From contig NC_060259.1 of the NCBI RefSeq assembly GCF_921293095.1, forward strand, positions 47,287,812-47,351,811: a stretch of 64,000 bases of DNA, given 5' to 3'. This DNA comes from Ischnura elegans. Lineage: Eukaryota > Arthropoda > Insecta > Odonata > Coenagrionidae. Numbering within the stretch: the first letter of the stretch is position 1; each line of letters begins with the position of its first letter. Position numbers and translations under genes: made by a program. Below the pieces are notes generated by a model. That model had not been told where the DNA came from. It was given only the letters and a program-made list of their open reading frames with translations, and did no database searches. Shown here piece after piece: positions 23,901-38,900 of this stretch.

Positions 23901-26900
23901 ATAATAATAAACGAGCGTGCTGCGCCCGCTCCCGGTGGGCTACCCCCGCTCTTTTCAATGCAGGTCCACAGAGGGATAGGCGCGTTTCTAATTTTAAAAT
24001 GTAGAAAAAAAGGCAGGGTCTTATGTACAAATTAAATTGGAATGTTCATGTGCAAATTGAGGTCAGAGGACCTCTTTGAACACAAAATTGGAAGTAATTA
24101 CACTATCCTCTGTTAAACGCACATGATGACTCATACTTACGTATCAACAGGAGACTTGAATGTGGAATCAGCCGCATTTTGATAAAAGTTATTTTAAGAA
24201 TGCGAGATATTGTTGCAAATGAACAAATGTATCAGTTTGTGCGCCGTTAACGTCAGGAATATTTACCGGTTTTTGTTTTTTTTTTAAATTATTTAAAACC
24301 TAATTTTAGGAAACAATAGCAATATTTAAGAAGTAAGATATGCTGTTGCATGTTCTCTGATAAATTCTGTGCATTTTGGTACCTCATTTGTAGAGTTTGG
24401 TTGCGTATAAGTTGAGAAAAAGGTATCTATACAGTAGAAATAATATAGAAGATTGTTTGATTTATGTAAATTTTGAAAATGACAAGAAATTAAAGGGAAT
24501 GTTTGGGTTATTCATGTTTTCCGATTATTCGTGCCTCCTCTCCTCATCATTAGCCTAGATAATCGGGAGTATGCTGTATTCTTAAAATGTTTTGTAAACA
24601 TGGTAGTTAATATTTATAGTAGACATTAAAAAAATAATACATACGAGCTTTCATTGTGCCATCATTATCTTGCAAAATATCTCTTATTTCTTTCGGATTG
24701 GTGCTTTCTGTTACTTGATGGCATCTACAATTGAAGACATCATGTCATTAGCATAGCTAAAAGAATGATAGGGTAGTTTCCTTCATTAAAGAAAATGAAA
24801 GGCATTGATTGCGATTCGTTACCCACCATTAGTGTATTCATAATATGCAAATTGTTTGGTTTTAGAAATTCCAGTTTAGATGAGTGTCAATGGTCAATTT
24901 TAACCTCATTTGAAAAAGGCCAGATTGGCACCCATGTGATGCCACTCCACGTGTCGTCACAAGGGCTAGATGCTATAGGAGTAGATAGGAGATTTACATG
25001 GTCTGAGATTACCAATGCATGCATGAGGCACAGAGCTCAGGGAAGCATCTCTTAATAATCACCTATTAAAATTGACTTTGGTTGGAAAGTTTCCTTTGTT
25101 TGATAGGGGTATAATAATCCTTATTTAAGCCAAGTGCTATCTGCTAGCAGGGTACTATACGCTACCACCTTGCTCGGCAGCAAGCCTGCATCATAGCGGC
25201 GTTCATAGCCTTGCACCCAGGTGGCCTCAGACAGCAGCAGCCAGACATCTCATGGGCTTTTCCCAGCATTCATACTTAGCCGACTCGATTTTGCATGCTT
25301 GAAAATTTTCACTTTTCATTTAATCGCGAAAAATAGATATGGTCATTTAAAAATCTAAAAGCGTGAAATTCGTACTCCAGGAGTAGTAATCTTTCAATGT
25401 AGGCAATAAAAAAGAAGTAGGAAACCATCCTATTATTGACAGCTCACTCTCTAATAGCTGTTTGGTAAGACTTTCAACTATAGCACTCATCTCTTTACTG
25501 TGGAAGGGTGGTAAAATTGTTGCTCTAATTCCATGAAGGTAGCCTGGGGGCTCTCACGTTGTTTTATTCAAAATTATATATTATATTATTTCCGATTATT
25601 CGTGCCACTTCTCCCCATCATTAACCCCAATAATCAGTAATGAACTTGTACATTTAAATAATTTCTGTGAATATTGTGTTATATGTTTAGAATGTTGATA
25701 CTTTTTCTTGATGAGGCATTAAAATTAAATTACATTCAGAACACTTTTTTCCATAAAATCAGTTTCTCTCTTTGATCGATTTCTACGTCCAGGTTCATAC
25801 GTAGCCAAATCATATTTACATATTGATTTGGCTAATGAGGGAAGCTGAGGAATTATGGAAAAGTGTATCAGTTCTGATGTATGCTAATAAATCAGAGAGT
25901 GCTGTATCTTTCTTCCAGGGTTGATTGATTTAAATCACTTTGATTTAAATCATGATTTAAATCACTTGATTTTTATTTAAAAAAATCAGGTGATTTAAAT
26001 CATAATGTGATCTATACGTTTGATTTTAAAGAGTCAAGAAAAGGAAGCTGTAAGTGTATAATTTTGATTTTTATTTCTTAATTAATACAATGAATCGACA
26101 GTTATCAGCACAATGGTGGCTCTTAAATAGAAATGATACTGTAGGAATGCATGTAACATGAAAATAAAAAAAAATGGCTTTGGTTGGAATACTAGTGTAT
26201 CCGTTGAAAAAAAATTGTTTTCTGATTTAACTTCTAAGCGTAGGCACCATACAAAGTTGCAATTATAGAATTGTTCTAAACTTCATATGCTTTAGAACCG
26301 CATAATATAGCACATTTGATACTTCCAATGGCAATTTTATATTATGCCGGTGTAATTTTTAATTTGATACCATTGGCATTTCAATAGTTCTCTCCCCTGA
26401 TTGACTAAATGTTGTATTAAGTTTAGAGTATGTTGCCTCTTATTGTTTCTGCAAACGATCATTCTCCAATATGCTGCCCAAATAGTTAGTATTGCAAATA
26501 ACTGAATTTTTGATGAATGGAGAATCATAAAAATCTCATTTAAATCAATAAAATCCGATTTAAATCAATAAAAGCCGATTTAAATAAAAAAAATCAACAA
26601 AAATGATTTTTTTGAAAAAAATCATGATTTTTATCAACCCTGACTTTCTTCCTATTTTTGTATGTTGGGGTTATAAGTGTTTCATTTTTTTCAGGGATCT
26701 TCTTGCTTCGAAAAAGGAGAAGCTGGTTATCAGGGAAACTGTGAATGGCGTTCGTCTCACAGGAATGACTACTTGTGTGTGCAAAGGGATAAGTGATATT
26801 GAAAAGTATTATAAAGCAGGGAAAAAGAACCGAACAACATCGTAAGTTAATATTTTTTAATTATATCGTGCTGGGGAAAACTTTTTGAGGCTAAAATCCA

Positions 26901-29900
26901 CCTACACTTCCTGCCATTTTTAAAAGAAATAAATATCAAGATGTGTAGAATTTTTATCATGTACAGGTATATCCCACAAAACATGATACATACAGTGTGG
27001 AAGAGTTACATGTTGAGTGAATTCATGTTAAACTAATATTTAAAAGTCATTAGGATGCATGTTTTCGACTGCCTAATACAAATGAATCGTAATAAAATCT
27101 AGACCATGAGAAGATCTTTTGAAAATTTAAATGGCATTGGATGAAAAACTAGCTAAGTAGTACTATATCTATATTATATACAACCCGATGTGTGACAGAT
27201 ACCTCACGTACCACTCACTCACTCACTGATTCACGTATACAAATTCCCGACCACTTCCGGACGTGCTGGGAAGACGAAATTTTTGCAGGTCGTGGAGAAA
27301 AAATATTCATCGGGGGGAAAAGTCCGAAAACTCGAAAAAGTCGAACGGTTTTCGAGATATATCGATCCGAATTATCATTGGAGCCTTATGGGACTAAAAC
27401 TTTTTCCGTTCCTTGCCTACTTTCGAATGTAACGGGAACGTGAAATTTCACTGACGGAAACTAGATTTTTCGGTTGATTTTTTGATGTGAAACATTTTGC
27501 CATATTTTGTTTGTAAGTATTTTTTATATTTTTTTAAAATTTCCAATGCTTTTCTTATGGGCCTATCTTTGGATTTTTTAAAAAAAAACTTTAAATCGTT
27601 GTAGGAATAAGTCCTTAACGTATGAGATACTAGATTTTTTGGTTGATTTTTTGGTGTGGTTTTCTTGGCAATATTTTGATTTAAAGTATTTCTTTTTACT
27701 TTTTAAAATTTCCAATGCTTTTCTTATGGGCTCACTTTGGGAATTTTTTTGACCAATTTGCAATAATCGTAGGACCAATTCAATTTAATGCATGATACTA
27801 GATTTTTTTCTTAATTTTTTGGCTATCTTTATGTATCTATAAGACGAACGAATTTGGAGTAATTAACGATTATGTATTTCCATTGAAATTGCGACTCCTA
27901 CAACGTTTGGTAACTTACAACACATCCGCCGTGAAGTTTGCATTCCCTCAACACACGATTTCAAATTTTTCGGAATTTTTTTTTGTCTCTTCCCGACGAC
28001 GTACGGCAACCAAATTAACGTGATGGACGTCTCTCTCGTGCCCCTACGGGCCGCTACCCGATGAACGTAGAATATTTAATTTTAACGGGTGACACCGTCG
28101 AAAAACCATGCTTGCACTACAGCTAGAGAGCCGAGCGAGCACTTCTTATAATAAGATTGTCATTGGGTCATTTCACAAAATTCCACATGGTTACTTTTCC
28201 TCCATCTTACCTTGGGTCAATGATTTTGACCAAATTTGCCAAACGGTCCTAATTTGATTATAAAATGAAAACTCCAGTCTTTATGTAATATATATGTACT
28301 CAATTTACGAGGTAGTTCAATGTTATAAAACTGAACGTTAATGAAAGTATCTTCCCATTAGACATCACATATCTATGTATAAAGAAGATAGAAAAGTATG
28401 CAGTGGCTCATTTTTAAGGTATTGATGTAAAAAAGGTAATTGTAAATTTAGTGAAATTTTAACTTTTAATTCAAGCTCTAAATTACAAATATTTTTCCTT
28501 TGACCTGGTATTCTGTCCTAGTTTTTGTGGATGCAAAATTCGACTCTTATCCTCACAGGGCCTTGAAAAACAGGTTTAGTGTCTCCCAATCAGATAACAA
28601 ATCACTGCCAAAGAAGTGGAATGCAATTCCTTGGGATGCTATTATGGATTTCTGTCTAATGTAAAAATAATTATCCATCAAACGCCATTTCAAGTACATG
28701 TATTCATGAGAGCAATTCATGTTATGCCGAAAACAACTGCTTTCGCTGGCACAGTGATTGGTTGTGACATGGATCACAAAGGCCAAAAATAGTCTATTGG
28801 GTGGAATCTTTCTTTCGAATAAATATATTTTTCATATAATTGAGGCAGTGTGTCAAGCGTGAACAACATTGCGTTAATTGTCAGCGGTGCACCCACCTGA
28901 TCCTTGGCTTCATCCCACCTCTTGTTTTCACCAGGTAGCTCGCTCTACCCCCACCCTTATTGTCATGTGCTAGCGGACAACTGGAGGCACTCTGCAATAT
29001 TCACGCATTTCTAGCCGGGATTCTTTTCTTCATCTTCAATTATTTTCAGTCCATCTTTTAAAGTTCTCACTTGCTTCTGCGGAAGGGCCATGGTCCGAGG
29101 AAGAATAAAATTAAAACTAATAAAAATGAATCCTGACTTTATTAAACCCACATGTAAAACACTCGCTAGTTTAAAGCTGACCCACTCTGGAAAGTATGGA
29201 ACCACTCTTAGAAGGTGAAGTTCGGAACTGATGCTATTGCGTATGGCCTACGCAGAGCATATGTAGGCAGGGTGAAGCATGACCACATGACTGTGCCATG
29301 AAATGTTTTGTCCTAAAGAGAAGGCCACAAACCCACTCATTTCTAAGTAGTGTAGCGCCAGATGAGGAGATGAATTTGGATTGCTAGTAGGGAGAAACAA
29401 AATATCCTGAGAAGATATCCCGTCATCAGTAACTCTGACAAGTGAGACTTACAGTATAATGCGTAAATTGATAACTGATTATAACCTGGTATCCTGTGTT
29501 TGGAAAAAAATGCCGCATCAACTGCCGAGAAGCTCAGCAGTGAGGATATCGAGTTTTGCCAGAAATCACCATCGTATATTTCTAACTATTATTTCCTTGC
29601 TTAAAATGCTTAAACAACGTAAATTGTAACCAGATGCCCTGTTTTCGAAAAAAAATCCCGCATCAACTGCTGAGAAGCTCAGCTGTGAGGATATACAGGT
29701 TCATTAGAAATCACCATCATGTTATTCCAACTATTTCCTTGCTAAAAATGCTTAAATAGCGGTAGAAATATGTTGTGTTTGGTCTCATTCTGTTTTTGAA
29801 TTACGTGCATGTTGCTAATACATATTTCAATCTAATAGAAGTATAATGGCAATTGCTGAAATTCATAGTTAGACACCTATTGGGCTAATAAGTGATTCAT

Positions 29901-32900
29901 GCAGCAGTTGACCTCCAGAAACTGGGAACTTTGAAGCAGGTAGGCTTAAAAAGTTCAGTGGGTGAGAGTGGGAGAGGTGTAAAACACATTTCTATTGTTC
30001 TCGTGTAACTTGTTATTTTCTTTTGAAACTAAGGTCTTCGTAATACAATTCCTGTGGAAGCTGGGACTTTTTGTTTCACTTTGGAGAAGAGGAAAGCGTC
30101 AGAGGGTGGGAGGCAAGTGCTGAATGGGGGGATAATGGATCTTTGGAAATGCGCTAATGTGACTATGCCACGCCACTGAGCTTCTCACGATTGTAGTTCC
30201 ATCTCCCGGGGAAGATTCAAACTATGCAGTGGCGGATACATATCGGGGCACAGGGGCTGCGCGTCCCCCTTATGGGTCCACCCGCGTTGCCTAACATTGC
30301 AGAACCACAATTGTAACAATTTTATATCATAAGATCTGATTGCCTTGCATATGAAAATCAGTTCAAGTAATACTTTCTTAAAATTTGCATGTGACTTAAT
30401 TATTTGTCATTTTGATATAAGTAGGGATGGTCAGATTGGATACTTGGATCCAAACATCGGTGGATATTGCCCTTCATTGGGTACCGAAATTTTAAATTAT
30501 AGCTTCAGTGAATGCAATTCCATAAGAGTGGAAAGAGTTCCGATTCTCTCTTCAAATGCGCCGTCACTCTGTGTTGCTTGTCCTACTCATGAATCATTTT
30601 GTTTAAAAGATCTTGCAGGGGTTGTGTAGCAGAATTTCAGGAAAGTAAAAAAGGCAAAATACGCCTGTCACATAGTGTGACTCTTCCCTAGAGATTGAAC
30701 CAACATCGGGGGTATCTCAGCATCGTCGTATAATAACCATGTCATAAGTACCGTATTTCTCCAAGATCAAGTCCCCCCCCCCCATAATTTTTTGACTTCA
30801 GTGTCTGGAAAAATATAAAAAATGTGTTTGAATATAGTCCCCCCTTTACTTTCCCCACGGGCATTTTTGGAAAAAAAGGGGGGGACTTTATTCAGATAAA
30901 TACAGTAACTATATCACAGATTTCAGAAAACCACATGCACAGCGTGAATCTTCCCAAGAGATTGAACAGCAATCAGGGAAATCTCAACGCCGTAAGATAA
31001 TGACCACAGCATATATTTCCCAAAACCACCCTCGCACTCCATCAGCCCACACCTCTGATGTTTTTTTTTGCTTCCAAGATCAAACAGGCCATAAATCATT
31101 GTTTTTGAAGGGAAATATTGAGTTATGCAAGAATAATATATGCGAGTTTCATTCCTACCCCATCTCGGCAACTGACGTCTTTTGGCATACCGGCTTCAAT
31201 TCTCTATTTCTGAAGGACAAATGCTAGGTGAGTGACTTTCTGGGCCGGAAGATATCTCAATAGCCTCGGCAATTGGATGTCATGCACGAGATTTAAAAAA
31301 GAATGAGACCAAACGCAATGCATTTCTGACAATATTTTAGTTTTTAAGTTCTAATTGATTGCCACTAAGTTTTCTAGTTACAACTAGACTATACTTATAT
31401 TCAACATTGTCCAAACAGCAAAATTTTCAAAGAAGCAAGCGTAGCATTGGTCCCCTCAAACAAGTGGAGACAGACTGTCGCCTGGCTTCGCTTTGAAGGC
31501 AACAACGTTACAAAATTGCTCCCGCTCCCCGACTCCCGCATTAATGGTCTTGTTGATTGGAAGAGGGAGGGATTGCACTCCTTCCCCTTCACCTCTCCTT
31601 TTCGCGCCTCTCGTCAATTATCTCGCAGATAATGCAGTTGTAATTTAATTAAATGATAAATTAATAGATAATTTCATCATTTGGAAACATTTTTATCGAG
31701 ATAAGGATAGCTCAATGTATGCCATGTGCGTGCACTGTGGCGTGAAACTATAGCGAGGAAGTGCAAAATCCACCTCACCACAATTGAAGCATTTGCGGGT
31801 CAGCGTGCGATGAGAAAGAGGCATAATTCAGGGGTAACATGCAAGAGGAAAATTTCAATTATTTCAAATATCTCGAAAGCTTATAAAAATTATTTTTAAT
31901 CAGTTGAAATATTAAAATGTGTATGAAAATCTAAATAGCATTCCTTTGATCACATGTACCCAGAAAAAACTTGAATAATTACTTTGTTTTATAATGGGCA
32001 GTAAAAATGCATTTGTATCCGAAAATATATGAAGATCTGACTCTTGAAATCAAATATCTGATCCATATCCAGATGCGAAAAAATTCCTGGATCAGTCCAT
32101 CCATTGTAGTAATATTTACTAGGGATGAGTCGATTCCAAATGTCGATTCTCGATTCCACCGATTCTCGGGAACGGAATCGGAATCGAGAATCGATCGCCT
32201 AAAGTCGATTCCGATTCCATCGATTCCAGGAAGATAAATGTTTTGAGCATAGACTATAAGTTTGGGGCATAAAGGCTGCCACACACCTAAGCGGCCGCGA
32301 TGTCAGCCTTCCCGCGCGGAGGATACGCCCGGCACGCGGGTGCTGCGACGAACATGCCTAAGAGGCCTCGGAAACATGAAAATGTCGGCAAGAGTGGCAT
32401 TATGAATCACATTCGGAGAATTCATCTGGACCACCAATTTTAAAGTATAATAGATCGAAATGTATTTTTTTAAATTTTGAATGGTATTGGAAGTCTGATG
32501 ATAATAAAAACGTGCAGAGAGCGAGTTCTCCTGTGAAAAAAGTTTCTTATAAATACGCGCTGAGACCGGGTTTTTTATATATGTAACTTTTTTTAGACTA
32601 ACACGCGTCTGCGTCAATAATAAAAAATTTAGACACATTCGCGTTTGTATAGCCCAGTTTCATCAATGCAACCCTTGAGAAAGTTGATACTTGCTTCGCA
32701 TAAGCCGCCGCGGCCTCCGGGCGGACTCGACAGGTTGCCTTCGGCCGCCACCGCGCACCCGCCAGGCTGCTCTGGTATGTATGGACGCAATGAACGCTAC
32801 ATTATTGTTTAGCCACCGCGGCTATTGTTATTTTTAGGGATGGTCGGATAGGATACCTCGGACCCAAATATCTGCGGATATTGCCCTTCATCGGATACAT

Positions 32901-35900
32901 CGGATCCAAAGTCGCGGAAGACATCGGATCTGGATCCGAAATTTTAAATAATAGCTTCAGTGAATGCAATCAGGGTGGATAGAGTTCCGATTCCCTCTTC
33001 GAATGCGCCGTCGCATGCGATTCTTGTCCTACTCATGAACCGTTTTGTTTGAAAGCTCTCGCAGAGGTTACGAGTAGAATTTCAGCCGTGGCCAGGATTT
33101 TCAGCCAGAAAATTAAAAAGGCAAAATACGACTGGCACATAGTGTGACTCTTCCCAAGAGATTGAACAATCATCGGGGGAATCTCAGCGCCGTAGGATAA
33201 TAACGTAATAACCACGTCAAAAGTAACTACGTCGCGGATTTCTGAAAACCACCTTTGGCCGTCCATCAGCCCGTGCCTCTATTGTTGTTATTTCGTGTCC
33301 GAAATCAAACGGATCATAAATCATTGTCTTCTAAGGAAAATATCAAATCACACGAAAACAATTGAAGCGTGTTTCATCCCTACCTCGTCGCACCAACTGA
33401 CCTTTTTTGGCCTACCTGCTTCAATTCTCCGTTTCTAGACGAAAAATGCTAGGAGAGTGACTTCTGGGCCCGAAGATATCTTGATAGCTTCGACAATAAG
33501 ATGACATGCACGAGATTTAAAAAAGAATCAGACCAAATGAGACGCATTCCTGACGATATTTCTGTTTATTTTTCAGCTCTAATTGAATGCCGCTCAGTTT
33601 TCTTTCTACAATTCTACAATTAGACTTTACTGATATGCAACATTGTACAAACAGCACAATTTTCAAAGAAACATGCGCAACATTAACCCCTCAAACAATT
33701 AGAGACGGATTGGAAACGCCAACTACATATATCATATAGTGCGCCCGGCTTCGCTTTGAAGGCAACGACGTCACTGAAGCAAAATCTGACTCCGAACCGA
33801 AGCGTGTGTGTGCACTGTGGCGTAAATTATCGCGAAGATGTGCGAAATCCACCTCACCATACTGAAGCATTTTCGGGTGAAACACTTAAGTCCGTATGCG
33901 ATGAGAAAGTAAAATTCGGGGGAAACGTGCGTGAGGAAAAATTTGAATTCAGTCGATGGCAGGGGTAGCCGGGAATTTTGTTAAGGGGGGGTCCAAAACC
34001 AGGGGGGAAAATTTTTAAACAACAGGGTACAAAGGAGAGGGTTTCAAACTAATTTTAACACCCTTCATAAAAGAAAAAAAAATCATTTTGCAAAGATACA
34101 TTTTTCTTTCATTTTTCATTTTTGTAAATACATGATTTTAAAATATTTTGTTTCCTTTTATGAAGGAAAGCAATTGTGTTTTTATATTTTAGGGGGTCCT
34201 CTTGCTACGCCACTGGTCAGTGGTTCCTCCTAAGATTTTTCCTATATTCATTTCCAAACCCAAGCGTAACAGAGTAGGCCCTGAGTATGTAAAGATGTTT
34301 TTAAAAAACAACTTGAAAGCCCATAAAATTATTTTTAATTTATAAAAATATTAAAATGTGTATGAAAATCTAAAAATCATTCCATTGATTGTATGTATCC
34401 AGAATTAACTTGAATAATGACTTTGTTTAATGACAGGAATTTGAAAATGCCTTTGGATTCAAAAATATCCGATTCGAAAGATCTGGCTCCAAAAATCCTG
34501 GATCCGTCCATCCCTAGTTATTTTATTCCATTCAATTCTTAAATTTTAATGATAGCAATGCTACAGATAAATTAAAATCCCACCTGTTAGAAGGAATAAG
34601 AATCGATGGAATCGGAAATCGAGAATCGGGAATCGATTTGAAGGAATCGGAATTGGAATCGGAATCGAAAAAAAGTGGAATCGACTCATCCCTAATATTT
34701 ACTTTAGTAAAACGTTTAAAATTGTATCCAAATGCATCATTTCCAGATTAAAAAATAAATTCTTGCTGCATAACTATTTCCCTTTTTAAGTTTTTTAACG
34801 AGTTTTCCAAAAAATAATTAGGTCTTAATGGGATTGCGCTGCAGTACTGACGAAGAGTGATGGAATATCGTTTTTTGCAGGAAGGTATCACAAGATTTTC
34901 AGGATACTTAGAATATTTTAATTTTAAATATTTAAACAATGAAGGGTTACTTTTCAATTACAAATTTTTGCCAAAATGTCAGTCACCAATCATTTTCTCT
35001 AAAAAACAGGGAGCATGGAATGTGTTAATGCACGATTGTGATGCAGTGTTACATTCTGCAGGATAACTGCTCTCCACGATGTCTTGGTTGAGGTTTATAA
35101 ATTTCTGAGCAAGGTCTCGGAATGCATCTTCTTTGTTAATCAAGGGCTTCATATAGGAAGATATCAACCCTCAATTGTGTCATGCCACATTATATTGAGG
35201 AAATGAAAGTAATGTGCTTGTTTTTATATGCTTGTGTGCAATTTAATCGCATAAACTATACGCTTGACTCTGAAGCTATTTCACAGTGGGATTATAAGTA
35301 CTGGAGGTTGAAGAGACTAGACATTTTGACAGTGTTTTTTTTGATAATTCCTTTAAGAAAAATTCATACGAACTTTGTTATTACAAACCTCCGGTTTTTC
35401 GGTCCCGTGAACTTCATGATAACAAGAGTCATCTGTATTTGGTTTAAAAAAACATTGGTATTGCTCTAAGTTGACCATAGATTCATGTTAAGATGGGGTC
35501 AAGTCCATTGGCCGGGGTAATGGGTGGGCACCTGCTTGAGTTGGGTCCCAAATCGGAGGGACGAGAATACCAGGGCAACTCCTCTCCAAAAAAAGAGCTC
35601 AGTATATAGTTTTAAAATATTCTTATGCCACTCGTAGCATGGAAAACATTTTCCTCTCTTAGGTGCAGGCAGGAAAGGGTTAATACTTACAATTAGACTT
35701 CTGTGGACAGTGTGTCAATTCAAGACTGGCATTGCAAAATGTTTATCTCTGAAGTATTATTTGTTTTCTTACCTCAATCCTTTTCATTACAGAGCCACTA
35801 GGATGAATGATCACAGCTCCAGATCGCATGCAATATTCATGATCACTGTGGAATGTAGTGACTCCTGTGGGAGGATTAAGGTTGGCCGGCTGAATCTGGT

Positions 35901-38900
35901 GGACTTAGCTGGGAGTGAGAGACAGTCAAAATCTGGAACTACGGTGAGAAAGATTCAATGTCTTGTCATATCTATGCATTAAAATATTTTATAATGTGAT
36001 TTTCATTTTGAGACTACGTCACATGTCATATTTAAATTTCTCTTCTGTTTGTACTTTTGGGCCCCAAACAAGGGCCCATTAATGTGAGAAGAATTATTTA
36101 TTCCTGCATTCATATTCTGCCAAGTATCATTTTGCAGCATTGATCACAATAATGCCAGACGCAGACCTGATATATTAGTGTAGTAGTGTTGATGACAATA
36201 ATAACCACCATAAATTCGTAGGTAAATTGTCTTGCTATTTGCTTACCATGTTAAACAATTTAATAGAGCAAGCAATAAATCTTCCCTTTTCCATTTATTT
36301 TGACAGTTTGTTTATTATCTTTCCTCTTATAAGTTAATTCAAATCTCAAGGATATGAGGGTATTTGAACAGTTAGGAGAAGAAGATTACCGAACGGTATC
36401 CCATTGATAAAAAAACAGCTAGCCAAGCAGCTCCGCTGCTTTCATGCTTTCGCACGTCAGAACAACAAGGATGATGTTGTTGTTAGATGGAATGACTATT
36501 TGGTGGTGACTGTCAAGTCATCTTGCCATGGTGTACACCCGCTCACAAAGGTTATGAGATTCGCTCATGTTACCTCAAAAATGGTGCAAGGCAGGCAGCC
36601 AGCAGTGTTCTCCAATTACAATACATATACAGTAAACTCTTGATTTTACGAAGTCAGTGGGACCGGAAAATTGGCACTTCGTAAAATCGAGTTTCGTAAA
36701 TTCAAACCTTTTTCATAAGTCACGAAAAAAATGTTCGCTTTTGTTTCTTCCGCCGTTTTTTGTCTTTAGTGGTCTTATTTAAATGTTTTCGGTGGTTATT
36801 CTCGGTATAATTCATAGAAAAGGCTTTTTGCTATCGATTTATGATGTGAAAAATCGTTAAATAATTATACCACCATAAAATTTCCATTTCTTGTTCATAC
36901 TTCAACATCAACGATCGCTAAAGAAATTCCCGACCAGTTTAGAAAATGTAATCAAGTAATGAATTGCAATGTTTATTATAAGAATTTACAGTAATAAATT
37001 TGTGGTTAGGAGCCAATAGCTACTATTAAGTATGCAAAAGATAGATATTTGTTTCTGACACCCACGGAATTTTAGCGGCAGCCGGCCTAACCGCCATTTA
37101 TGTCGCCCTCTATCGCTCAGTGACGAGAAAAAAAGAAAAACAAGGGTCTTAGCCCGTTTCCAAAATAACCTTCGTAAGTTAATATTTCGAGTTACTTCGT
37201 ATTTTCAGCAGAATGTGCTCTATTTTCACTGAGATTCAATTACGATCATAAACAACGTAGGATGTGATTATCTTCTGGCGAATATTTGAGGTAAATTCTG
37301 TTTGAGTTCTCCGTCCGACTACTGTGTTCCATCATCTTCGCAGACGTTGCCATAAAAGACTTAATTCTTCATCAGGACTGTATTCTTCATACCGGGTGTG
37401 AGGTGACCTGTTCATATAGTATGTTTCTCTCCTTTTATGCCGACAGGAGCAAGGTTCCAACCGGAAAACGACAGGAGAAACATCTTATAGTATCGGAGAA
37501 ATATAAATAGAAACGTTACTATCCACATTGATTGTTTTCCTACAAGAGACGTTTTATCATTTCTCAACGTGGTTAAGTATTGGTTCGCTAGCGTGAATTC
37601 CCAAAAAATGACACGCAAAAACCTGTACCGTCACCTCATTTAGTTTTCGTGTTCCTTTCTCCGCCGTATTGAAAGTTAGGCAAAGGATCATTGACATAGA
37701 GAAAAGATTTTCTTAGTTTTAGCACTAAAAAATAGTCGCGCCATAATCGTAAATAAATATAGTGTGGAAAGACCAAAGAAATTAATTTCAATTGAAAAGT
37801 CAGCTGAGAAGAAGGGAGACAATTATAAGCGCGGCACCATTTTCCCGATAGTGGAAGATACTTCTTCCGCCTCTCTCCGGTTGATAACTTCCCCCCGTTG
37901 CAGGTAAAGATGAACCATGCCCTTCTCCACAATCGGGGAACGTTCCCAGTGGGTGGGGTGAATAAGAGTGGGATGGGGATTGCCTGAGGGAAGAAGTGTG
38001 GTCATCACAAGGACTGGTGAAGGGGGCAGGACAAAGAAGGGTGGGGAAATGGCCTTCAGCTCTGCCTCAGTCTACTTTTGGGGGCCGTATGTATTTTTTT
38101 GCGACGCACACAAGCTCAGTCACCTTAGGGAGAGAGTGAATGGGAAATGCTGGGGAAGGAGGGGTTTGGGATGCGTAAGGTGTAAGGTGGGTGTCAGCAA
38201 GATCAGTCAAAGGCGGCAGGAGGGAAGGGACAAAGGCTTTTGAAAGACAGAACCCCAGCATGGGAGAACGGGGAAGCGCGTGAGAAGAAAGTTCATGGTT
38301 AGACTTGGAAGTGCGTCTTCATTACGAGAAGCCTGAAATATAAATTGGCGGTAAATAGAGCCCAATACTTAAGATATTTAAGTTGTTCATTCACAAAGGC
38401 CAATATATACACGAAAAGATATTATGGCGCGGATTGCATTAATCAACGTCCATTTCGGGATGTTATTATTTTCTGTTCCCATTTATAAAAGTAGCAAATA
38501 GATTTGAAAGAATGATAATCATGAATAAAAATATCTAAATCGATATCCAAACGCACATGAGCAAAATAGATGAATGTATACATACCGATCCATCGCAAGT
38601 AATACCGCTCAAGCTTCTTCCGGTACAGGACTTTAAAATCTTGGATAATGCCTTGGTCCAAGGGCTGGGACTTGCTAGTCAAGTTCGGGGGTAAAAAGAG
38701 GACTCGAACATTAGCCAATTTTAGATCTTCCACGTATTTATGAACGGTGGCATTATCCATTATTAAAACAATTTTGCTGTTCTCTCCAGCAATTTTTCTC
38801 TGTAGACGTATAACCGTTTGCTGGAAAATTTCTCGGGTCATCCAGCTGTTTTTATTTGCATGGTAAAAAACGGGGAGGGCTTCCAATTTTACATGTTTTA

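Larger units (their letters stand above)
22653..26694 (+). other. Intron 5 of the kinesin gene
   Basis: The 4042-base intron carries a pogo-like element (22930-24576), a repeat shared with intron 8 (24769-25415), a pogo fragment (25588-25640) and a hAT element (25916-26643). Confidence 0.85.
32120..34694. mobile_element. hAT-type element (TAGGGATGAGTCGATTCC ends), outer layer
   Basis: Ends TAGGGATGAGTCGATTCC and GGAATCGACTCATCCCTA, with an exact 8-bp duplication ATATTTAC (32112-32119 and 34695-34702). Subterminal GGAATCG arrays are visible. It contains another hAT at 32835-34516. A GC-rich patch (32280-32345 and 32700-32770) is unlike its surroundings. No transposase is recognised. Confidence 0.88.
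26842..35792 (+). other. Intron 6 of the kinesin gene
   Basis: The largest intron (8951 bases). It holds a tandem-repeat region, a truncated Tigger-like copy and nested hAT elements. Unassigned parts are 26842-27460, 28160-28554 and 34703-35792; in the last, AAAGGGTTAA near 35670 may be a piggyBac-like scrap. Confidence 0.85.

Noticed and set aside
24795..25055. 86-codon open frame in intron 5
   Set aside because: It lies within a dispersed repeat; the sister copy at 41830-42450 does not preserve it.
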